Assembly: GCA_937892315.1 (NCBI GenBank)
Contig: CALAVF010000174.1
Coordinates: 1 to 6,213 of the forward strand
Origin: an uncultured Prevotellaceae bacterium
GTDB taxonomy: Bacteria; Bacteroidota; Bacteroidia; Bacteroidales; Bacteroidaceae
Direction: 5' to 3'
Length of the DNA: 6,213 bases
How positions within the stretch are numbered: the first letter of the stretch is position 1; each line of letters starts with the position of its first letter. Shown here piece after piece: positions 1 through 4,746 of this stretch. The translations under genes and the position numbers were made by a program. The notes beneath the pieces are model-generated. The model was not told the origin of the DNA. It saw only the letters and a list, made by a program, of their open reading frames with translations, and did not search any database.

Positions 1-53
1 TTTGTCCTCTTTTTCTTGAAATTCAAAAAAAAATCCCTAAAAAATGAAAAAAA

Positions 54-106
54 AGCGGTTTTAAAGAATAACATATCTTAAAAGTCCTTAACTTTGCAGC
101 GGTTTT
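54..106 (+). repeat. 9-bp direct repeat flanking the -7 box
   Basis: AGCGGTTTT occurs at 54-62 and again at 98-106, and both copies run on into a similar AAAG-type tail (AAAG and GAAAG). The copies are 44 bp apart, about four helical turns, one upstream of the -7 box and one over the expected start site. That arrangement would suit a looping repressor or activator, but the match is short and the surroundings are AT-rich, so chance remains possible. Confidence 0.3.
89..96 (+). promoter_or_regulatory. Bacteroidetes-type -7 promoter box for the small lipoprotein gene
   Basis: TAACTTTG matches the Bacteroidetes primary sigma -7 consensus TAnnTTTG exactly. It lies 54 bp before the ATG at 151, so transcription would start near 101-104 and give a leader of about 47-50 nt. 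That leader is A-rich (AAATTAAAAGTAAAAGAAAATT just before the ATG, with no Shine-Dalgarno), which is usual for translation initiation in this phylum. I could not find a good TTTG -33 box at the expected 19-21 bp upstream. The nearest candidate, TTTT at 59-62, is too far. The -7 box is therefore clear and the full promoter is inferred. Confidence 0.6.
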
Positions 107-150
107 GAAAGCAAATTGATTGTTTAACAAATTAAAAGTAAAAGAAAATT

Positions 151-342
151 ATGAAGAAGTTGGTTTTCGCAGCCGTTGCTGCAATCGCTCTCACAGCATC
201 TGTATCATTCGTATCTTGCAACAACACTCCTGCTCCTGCAGCAGTTGACACTGTAGCAGTTGACACTGAGGTTGTAGAGGAAGTTGCTGACACTACTCTT
301 GCTGCTGACTCTCTTGGTGCTGACTCTCTTGTTGCTGAGTAA
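151..342 (+). CDS. small acidic lipoprotein with a pentapeptide-period tail, function unknown
   Basis: This 63-residue protein has a standard lipoprotein signal: charged MKK, a hydrophobic core (residues 4-21) and a lipobox ending V-S-C, with Cys23 the predicted lipidation site. The residues after Cys23 are Asn-Asn, so no strong retention rule applies; it is probably anchored in the outer or inner membrane facing the periplasm. The mature part is only about 41 residues, has no Lys or Arg, and is almost entirely Ala, Val, Asp, Glu, Thr, Ser and Leu. From residue 30 it reads as five-residue units: AAVDT, VAVDT, EVVEE, VADTT, LAADS, LGADS, LVAE. The DNA shows the same 15-bp period, with GCAGTTGACACTG at 241 and 256 and GCTGACTCTCTTG at 304 and 319. 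The start is supported by the signal peptide and the upstream promoter box. It is followed by an intrinsic terminator, so it is probably a single-gene unit. I do not recognise a family and assign no function. Confidence 0.8.
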   Translation: MKKLVFAAVAAIALTASVSFVSCNNTPAPAAVDTVAVDTEVVEEVADTTLAADSLGADSLVAE

Positions 343-360
343 TTAGAGCACACCACTTCC

Positions 361-375
361 TGGACCATGGGTCCA
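361..375. repeat. short perfect inverted repeat just after the lipoprotein gene
   Basis: TGGACC (361-366) and GGTCCA (370-375) are exact reverse complements separated by ATG. In the transcript they form a six-pair stem with a three-base loop, 18 bp after the stop codon and 13 bp before the terminator stem. It could be a 3' processing or stability hairpin of the small mRNA. No T-run follows it, so it is not itself a terminator. Confidence 0.4.
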
Positions 376-388
376 CGAGAGAATTGAA

Positions 389-418
389 CCTGCAGACGAC
401 GTCTTGCAGGTTTTTTTT
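389..418 (+). terminator. intrinsic terminator of the small lipoprotein gene
   Basis: CCTGCA (389-394) pairs with TGCAGG (405-410). The stem continues with GAC/GTC pairs and one bulged base to a three-base loop. Eight T residues follow directly (411-418). A GC-rich stem plus T-run in the plus orientation, 47 bp after the stop at 342, is the classic form of a Rho-independent terminator. On the minus strand no T-run follows the stem, so it should not terminate the convergent sigma gene. Confidence 0.8.
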
Positions 419-448
419 GTGCCCGTATCTTCCGGAGGCAATATAGAT

Positions 449-510
449 GCACCCGAGGGGTACGGTCGGGTGTACCCCTCGGGTGCGATGACGTGTACCC
501 CTCGGGTGCG
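449..510. repeat. three-copy 15-bp GC-rich repeat array (one inverted, two direct)
   Basis: GCACCCGAGGGGTAC at 449-463 is the exact reverse complement of GTACCCCTCGGGTGC at 472-486, giving a 15-pair stem with an 8-nt loop. The same unit recurs in direct orientation at 495-509; with flanks, the 17-bp match covers 471-487 and 494-510 at a 23-bp period. Each unit is itself an interrupted palindrome (ACCC-CTC-GGGT), and a partial TCGGGTG also occurs in the loop at 466-472. The array lies between the convergent lipoprotein and sigma genes, in a 190-bp gap with no credible ORF. It may be a REP-like dispersed element, a 3' hairpin for the sigma mRNA, or a protein-binding site. The sequence does not decide between these. 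Confidence 0.8.
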
Positions 511-533
511 GCAATCAAAGGGAAATGCGTTTT

Positions 534-1127
534 TTACGATGCCATGCTGATGCCACGCTCAAACGCCATGTGACGCAGGTTGAGAACGGCGTATCTCATG
601 CGGCCCAGTGCGGTATTGATGCTGCAATTGGTCCTGATGGCTATCTCCTTGAAGGACAGTTCATCATAGACACGCATCAGCAGCACTTCACGCTGATTGT
701 CGGGCAGCAGGGCAATCAGGTCTTTCACCTCCTGGAGTGTCTGCTGGTCAATCATTTCCTGCTCTCGGTTCTCGTTGACGGCAATGCTGGGATCATTGAA
801 GAGGTCAATCTCCGATTCGTCGTTGGAGATGATTTTCTCTGTGGAAGCCGTGCGGTAATGGTCAATCAGGTGGTTGTGTACAATACGCATCATCCACGAG
901 GAGAACTTGCCGTTTTCCTCGTACTGACCGTTTTTCAGGCGTACAACCATCTTGACGAAGACGTCTTGGAAGAGGTCTTCAGCCTGTTCTTGATTTTTTA
1001 CCGAATATAAGAGGTAGGAAAATACCTTACCCTCGTAGCGCTTCAGCAAGATGTCGAAGGCGCTGTTATTGCCATTCATAAATAAACTTACCAACTCTTC
1101 GTCGGTGAGTTCTTTCAGATGCTTCAT
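534..1127 (-). CDS. ECF-type RNA polymerase sigma-70 family factor
   Basis: This is a complete 197-residue ECF sigma factor, which directs RNA polymerase to a set of promoters. Region 2 spans about residues 23-92, with the core-binding DLFQDVF segment at 51-57 and the conserved WMMRIVHNHLIDHYR stretch at 79-92 that contributes to -10 recognition. A linker (93-133) rich in Asp, Glu and Asn follows. Region 4 spans about 134-186: LPDNQREVLLMR, then a helix-turn-helix SFKEIAIRTNCSINTALGRMRYA for -35 contacts. The INTALGRMRYA recognition helix, in place of the usual TVKSRLHRA, is a form I associate with Bacteroidetes sigma factors. No anti-sigma or FecR-like gene lies downstream, and no SusC/SusD genes are present, so it does not look like a polysaccharide-utilisation sigma/anti-sigma pair. 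Its start (GAAG-containing leader, MKHLKELTDEEL) agrees with the family, and it appears to have its own promoter. Its regulon cannot be read from the window. Confidence 0.93.
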   Translation of the reverse strand: MKHLKELTDEELVSLFMNGNNSAFDILLKRYEGKVFSYLLYSVKNQEQAEDLFQDVFVKMVVRLKNGQYEENGKFSSWMMRIVHNHLIDHYRTASTEKIISNDESEIDLFNDPSIAVNENREQEMIDQQTLQEVKDLIALLPDNQREVLLMRVYDELSFKEIAIRTNCSINTALGRMRYAVLNLRHMAFERGISMAS

Positions 1128-1220
1128 TATGCTTCTTGTATTGGTTTAGCGTAATGTATCTTCGATAGGCAATATGTTTTTAGAGGGTTAAAAATTTAGT
1201 TTATTTCACAAATGACGTTG

Positions 1221-1252
1221 CAAAGTAACATCTTTTATTTGAAAAATGCAAA
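1221..1252 (-). promoter_or_regulatory. candidate Bacteroidetes promoter for the sigma factor gene
   Basis: Read on the minus strand, TTTG (1249-1252) serves as the -33 box and TTACTTTG (1221-1228) as the -7 box, with a 20-bp spacer, which is the spacing expected for the phylum. The -7 box differs from TAnnTTTG only at its second base. Transcription would start near 1213-1216 and give a leader of about 87 nt to the ATG at 1127. The promoter lies immediately after the fmt stop, so the sigma gene can be expressed separately from the upstream genes. No clear terminator separates fmt from it, so read-through is also possible. Confidence 0.5.
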
Positions 1253-1256
1253 TTTT

Positions 1257-2231
1257 TCACATAAAAAATGCGTTTTCTGCTATCTTGTAGCCTCTCAGCA
1301 GGTCTGAAACGGGCATTTTCTTCTTTCCTTCCAGTTGCAGCACCTTCACGTTGAGCCATCCGTCCGCTGTGGCGACTTTCAGGCAGGTCTTGCCGTCTGA
1401 CACGATGCTCCCTGGTTGGCATTGAGGGTCGCGGATTTCTTTCTCCGTCTCGAAAATCTTGACGGATTTGCCGTTCAAGGTGGTCCAGGCAGCAGGATAT
1501 GGGCTGAGTCCCCGGATGAAGTCATACACCCGCTTGGTGGGCTGATTCCAGTCGATTTGGCAGGTCTCACGGAAGATTTTGGGGGCAGGAGTCGGTTCCA
1601 CATCTGTGATGGCATCCTGCGGAATGGACGTGACAGTTCCTGCAATGATGTGGTCAACGGTTTCTGTGACCAGTTTTCCGCTCAGAATCATCAACTTGTC
1701 GTGTACAACTTCCACATTGTCAGTGTCTTCTATCGGAATACGCACTTGCTGAATGATGTCGCCCGTGTCGATTTCATGCTTCAGGAAGAATGTCGTCAGG
1801 CCCGTTTCGGTCTCTCCGTTGATGACAGCCCAGTTGATGGGGGCGGCACCACGATACTTGGGCAGCAGACTGGCATGGGCGTTGAACGTGCCGAGGGGCG
1901 GCATACTCCATACGACCTCGGGCAGCATCCTGAATGCCACAACGACTTGCAAATCAGCCTTCAGCGCTCTCAACTCCTCCACGAAGGCTGGGTCTTTCAA
2001 CTTCTCGGGTTGCAGCACTTTCAGCCCTTTCTCCACGGCATATTGCTTCACGGGGCTGGGTTGCAGCACGCTGCCGTGCCGTCCCATGGGCTTGTCTGGC
2101 ATCGTCACGACTCCCACGACATGGTATCCCCCTTCCACAAGGGCTTTCAGGCTCTCCACCGCAAAGTCGGGCGTGCCCATATACACGATTCTGAGTTCTT
2201 CTTTTGTCATTCTTCTATCCTCTTTTTTCAT
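1257..2231 (-). CDS. fmt: methionyl-tRNA formyltransferase
   Basis: Fmt transfers a formyl group from 10-formyl-tetrahydrofolate to Met-tRNA(fMet) in the cytoplasm, making the initiator tRNA. The 324-residue length is normal. The N-terminal Rossmann-type domain opens with RIVYMGTPDFAV (14-25) and holds the PDKPMGR segment (45-51). The folate site and catalytic signature is FNAHASLLPKYRGAAPINWA (116-135), with Asn117 and His119 the catalytic pair; the third catalytic residue is an Asp in the EIDTGD segment (155 or 158). The C-terminal tRNA-binding domain starts near 218 (KIFRETCQIDW) and contains DFIRGLSPYPAAWT. Two starts are possible: Met1 at 2231, 13 bp after the clc stop, or Met8 at 2210, which has GAGG eight bases upstream and places MTKEELRIV close to the usual family N-terminus. 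I slightly favour Met8 but give the longer form. It is very probably co-transcribed with the upstream ClC gene. Confidence 0.96.
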   Translation of the reverse strand: MKKEDRRMTKEELRIVYMGTPDFAVESLKALVEGGYHVVGVVTMPDKPMGRHGSVLQPSPVKQYAVEKGLKVLQPEKLKDPAFVEELRALKADLQVVVAFRMLPEVVWSMPPLGTFNAHASLLPKYRGAAPINWAVINGETETGLTTFFLKHEIDTGDIIQQVRIPIEDTDNVEVVHDKLMILSGKLVTETVDHIIAGTVTSIPQDAITDVEPTPAPKIFRETCQIDWNQPTKRVYDFIRGLSPYPAAWTTLNGKSVKIFETEKEIRDPQCQPGSIVSDGKTCLKVATADGWLNVKVLQLEGKKKMPVSDLLRGYKIAENAFFM

Positions 2232-2244
2232 GGAGCGTCAGCAC

Positions 2245-4056
2245 CTACTCCTTACTAAATTTAATCAACGTCTCACGATAACTTTTGAACAGGCCTGAAC
2301 GCGAGATAAAGCCGATGTAATGATGATTCTCGTCCACCACAGGCAGATTCCATGCCCCTGTGTCCTCAAACTTCTTCGCCACCACCTTCAGCGAGTCGTT
2401 TGCCATCAGCACGGCAGGCGGCTCTTTCATGAAGTTCGCGACCGTATATTGACGATACAGTTCCGCACGGAACATATACAACCTCACCGAGTCGAGCGAC
2501 ACCACGCCAATCAACCTGTCGCTCTGGTCGAGGACAGGGAAGATGTTACGATGTGATTTTGAGATGGTTACAGCCAGTTTTCCTAAGTCCATGTCAGTCG
2601 TCACCACCTTATAATCCTTCTCGATGAGCGACCCCAGGCTCAGCACCGTCAGAATGGCGCTGTCCTTATCGTGTGTGATGAGTTGCCCACGGCGTGCCAG
2701 ACGCATCGCATAGATGCTGTGAGGCTCGAAAATGTTGATGGTCAGATAGGAAACGACTGCCACAATCATGAGCGGCACAAACAGGTCATATCCGCCGGTC
2801 AGTTCGGCAATGAGGAACATGCCGGTCAGCGGGGCGTGCATCACACCCGACATGAGCCCTGCCATGCCGTAGAGTCCGCAGTTTTCGGGCGAAAGGAAGC
2901 CTGCATGACCATCCGACAGTCGGAATCCCATGTCCCACAGGTTGCCAAAGATGAAGCCGGCAATGCACCCGAGGAACAAACTGGGTGCAAACACACCGCC
3001 ACATCCGCCGCCGCCATTGGTTGCTGTCGTGGCGAACACCTTGAACACCAGCACCAAACCGAGGTAAATCAACAGGTTGTTGTCGTTCCCGTAGAAGAGG
3101 GTGTTGTGCATGATTTCCTTTGCTGACACATTGTTAATCAGTTGGTTAATCACATCGTATCCTTCGCCGTACATGGCTGGGAAGAAGAAGATGAGCACGC
3201 CCAGCACCACGGCACCCAGCATGAATTTGTACCGTTTCTTCTTGATGCGTCCGAAGATGCCCTCAAACCAGTTCATCGAGCGGGTGAAGTAAAGGCTTAC
3301 AAGTCCACAGGCAATGCCCAGCACGATACATCCTGGGATGATGTCGATGGTAAACGCCTTGCTCAGATTGAAGTCGAATTGTGGTGCTGTGCCATAGAAA
3401 GCGTATGATACACAGACAGATGTGATGCTTGTGACCATCAGCGGAAGCAACGACGAGAAACTCAAATCGAGCATCAGCACCTCCAGCACGAACACCAATC
3501 CGGCAATGGGCGCCTTGAACACTCCCGACACCGCACCTGCCGCACCGCATCCCACCAGCAGCGTCAAGGTGTTGGGGGGCAGATGGAAGCGTTTTCCGAA
3601 GTCTGAGCCCCATGCCGCACCTGTCAGCACAATCGGCGCCTCGGCTCCTACCGAACCACCGAAGCCAATGGTGATGGCGCTGGCGATGATGCTCGACCAT
3701 CTGTTATGGGATTTGATGCGGCTTCTGCCCCTCGACATGGCATAGAGAATCTTCGTCACGCCATGGCTGATGTCGCCTCGCACAATATACCTCACAAAAA
3801 GCATCGACAGCAGAATGCCGACTGCCGGAAACACGAGGTAGAGTAGGTTGGTGTCTTCCGCCGCAAACCCCGATGTGAGCAGGTGCTTGATTTCCTCAAT
3901 CAGCGACTTCAGGACGAAAGCGGTCAAGCCTGTGCATACACCAACTAACAGACTGAGCATCAGCACAATCTGCCTCTCTGTGTGGTCGCCCTTTATCCAT
4001 TCTGTGATAAAGTTGTTGACCCTGATTTCCTTTCGTCTGATTCCAATGATATTCAT
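2245..4056 (-). CDS. ClC-family anion channel/transporter with C-terminal CBS pair
   Basis: This inner-membrane protein (603 residues) has the ClC fold over about residues 28-455, followed by two CBS domains (about 478-532 and 538-597), which in other ClCs bind adenine nucleotides and regulate gating. The gating glutamate is present as Glu139 in GAEAP (GREGP in E. coli ClC). The third anion-binding motif is GGVFAP (353-358), and the pore tyrosine is Tyr449 (HSIYAM). Two changes stand out. The GSGIP motif is SHGVT (97-101), with His98 in place of the central serine. The internal proton glutamate of exchangers (Glu203 in E. coli) is Val193, in FVLEVLMLD. The latter suggests weak or absent proton coupling, or a different proton path; chloride as substrate is inferred from the family. 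The single start (MNIIGIRRK) has an AGATAG-type A-rich leader, and the next Met is at residue 33. The stop lies 13 bp before fmt, so the two are coupled. Confidence 0.94.
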   Translation of the reverse strand: MNIIGIRRKEIRVNNFITEWIKGDHTERQIVLMLSLLVGVCTGLTAFVLKSLIEEIKHLLTSGFAAEDTNLLYLVFPAVGILLSMLFVRYIVRGDISHGVTKILYAMSRGRSRIKSHNRWSSIIASAITIGFGGSVGAEAPIVLTGAAWGSDFGKRFHLPPNTLTLLVGCGAAGAVSGVFKAPIAGLVFVLEVLMLDLSFSSLLPLMVTSITSVCVSYAFYGTAPQFDFNLSKAFTIDIIPGCIVLGIACGLVSLYFTRSMNWFEGIFGRIKKKRYKFMLGAVVLGVLIFFFPAMYGEGYDVINQLINNVSAKEIMHNTLFYGNDNNLLIYLGLVLVFKVFATTATNGGGGCGGVFAPSLFLGCIAGFIFGNLWDMGFRLSDGHAGFLSPENCGLYGMAGLMSGVMHAPLTGMFLIAELTGGYDLFVPLMIVAVVSYLTINIFEPHSIYAMRLARRGQLITHDKDSAILTVLSLGSLIEKDYKVVTTDMDLGKLAVTISKSHRNIFPVLDQSDRLIGVVSLDSVRLYMFRAELYRQYTVANFMKEPPAVLMANDSLKVVAKKFEDTGAWNLPVVDENHHYIGFISRSGLFKSYRETLIKFSKE

Positions 4057-4087
4057 CTATCTTTCATTTGCTTACACCCCGCATGGT

Positions 4088-4135
4088 CTCCCCTCGCCCT
4101 CTACGGGAGAGGGGCTGGGGGAGAGGGTCTTTTTA
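4088..4135. repeat. GC-rich hairpin with G-quadruplex motif between tsaC and clc
   Basis: On the plus strand CTCCCC (4088-4093) pairs with GGGGAG (4118-4123), and the inner CCCTCT (4097-4102) pairs with AGAGGG (4108-4113) around a five-base loop. The right arm also holds four G-runs, 4105-4107, 4111-4114, 4117-4121 and 4125-4127, with loops of 2-3 bases, which fits the standard G-quadruplex pattern. TCTTTTTATT follows (4128-4137), so in the plus direction it has the shape of an intrinsic terminator, although no plus-strand gene ends here. In the sense (minus) direction it lies in the 76-bp gap between the tsaC stop and the clc start, as a C-rich leader hairpin. C-rich/G-rich hairpins of this composition are common as dispersed intergenic repeats in many bacteria (recalled, not searched). 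Confidence 0.65.
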
Positions 4136-4699
4136 TTCCCTGATAATCGTAAACTGCCCATTGCTTTTCATCTTGATGATGCTGCTGGGCTTATGCTTTT
4201 CTTTGCTTTGGCGGCTATACTTCACCACGTAATCCACCGCTTCCTTAATCTCCTCGCTGATTTCGCCAAATGTTCGTGGCGTCGGCTCTCCGCTGATGTT
4301 CGCGCTTGTGCTCACAATCGCCTTTTGGAATCGGAAACACAGTTCCTTGCTGAATTCCTCCCTTGTGATACGCAGGCCCACACTGCCGTCTTCTGCCATC
4401 AGATTGGGCGCCAATCCTGTCACGCCGTCAAATATGACCGTCAGTGGCTTATCGCTCAACTCCATCATGTCCCATGTCACGTCAGCCACATTCCTCACAT
4501 ACCTTTGCAGGCGTGACTCGCTGTCAACCAGGCAGATGAGTGCCTTGCTGTCCTCGCGCCGCTTGATTTCGTACACTCGCTTCACGGCTGCCTCATTCGT
4601 GGCATCACAGCCGATGCCCCACACCGTATCGGTAGGGTAGAGGATGACCCCGCCTGCCTTCATCACCTCAATCGCCTTTTTTACTTCGTCCTGTAACAT
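4133..4699 (-). CDS. tsaC: threonylcarbamoyl-AMP synthase, short TsaC/YrdC form
   Basis: This 188-residue YrdC-domain protein is predicted to make threonylcarbamoyl-AMP from threonine, bicarbonate and ATP, the first step of t6A37 modification of ANN-decoding tRNAs; TsaD with TsaB/TsaE then transfers the group. It acts in the cytoplasm. Visible motifs are GGVILYPTDTVWGIGCDA (16-32), the KxR motif Lys46-Arg47-Arg48 in the EIKRRE segment, SVGLRI (106-111) with Arg110, and STSANISGEPTP (130-141) holding the SxN motif Ser132-Asn134. Both KxR and SxN are present, which favours a true TC-AMP synthase over the paralogue YciO, whose role is less certain. The length matches the short form, without the extra C-terminal Sua5 domain. 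It lies 46 bp after prfC and 76 bp before the ClC gene on the same strand, with no recognisable promoter in either gap, so a shared transcript is likely. The start at 4699 gives the normal N-terminus. Confidence 0.92.
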   Translation of the reverse strand: MLQDEVKKAIEVMKAGGVILYPTDTVWGIGCDATNEAAVKRVYEIKRREDSKALICLVDSESRLQRYVRNVADVTWDMMELSDKPLTVIFDGVTGLAPNLMAEDGSVGLRITREEFSKELCFRFQKAIVSTSANISGEPTPRTFGEISEEIKEAVDYVVKYSRQSKEKHKPSSIIKMKSNGQFTIIRE

Positions 4700-4727
4700 A
4701 CGCTTCGCTAAATGATAGGTTCTCTAT

Positions 4728-4746
4728 GCCGCGATACTGTCGCGGC
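4728..4746 (-). other. perfect hairpin overlapping the prfC stop codon
   Basis: GCCGCGA (4728-4734) and TCGCGGC (4740-4746) are exact reverse complements, giving a seven-pair GC-rich stem with a five-base loop. The stem's first base on the minus strand, at 4746, is the last base of the prfC TAG stop. No T-run follows on the minus strand (the next bases are ATAGAGAACC), so it is not a standard terminator. It could act as a partial attenuator, or as an mRNA processing or 3'-protection element that sets prfC and tsaC levels apart. Confidence 0.55.

Noticed and set aside
10..32. AT-rich palindrome around TTGAAATTCAA with flanking T and A runs
   Set aside because: It could be a weak bidirectional terminator for a gene left of the window, but the stem is nearly all A-T in a generally A/T-run-rich stretch, so it cannot be told from chance.
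361..410. tRNA-like look of the reverse strand (GGTTCAATTCTC followed by a CCA-like end)
   Set aside because: The would-be T-stem does not pair (GCAGG against CTCTC), and no anticodon or D arm or acceptor partner is present. The same bases form the intrinsic terminator of the lipoprotein gene.
449..510. CRISPR array
   Set aside because: There are only three 15-bp units, one of them inverted, with gaps of 8 bp each, no spacers of the usual length and no cas genes.
132..518. 128-residue minus-strand open frame over the lipoprotein gene and the repeat array
   Set aside because: Its sequence is a translation of the 15-bp repeats and of the antisense of the lipoprotein repeats. The signal peptide, promoter and terminator all support the plus-strand gene instead.
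1416..2258. 280-residue open frame on the plus strand opposite fmt
   Set aside because: It lies almost wholly antisense to a well-conserved fmt, has no recognisable domain, and has a composition (His, Gln, Leu rich) typical of a reverse-strand shadow of a GC-biased gene.
3848..4516. 222-residue plus-strand open frame across the start of clc and most of tsaC
   Set aside because: It runs antisense to two conserved genes and through the GC-rich intergenic hairpin, and shows no domain or upstream promoter. It is best explained as chance.
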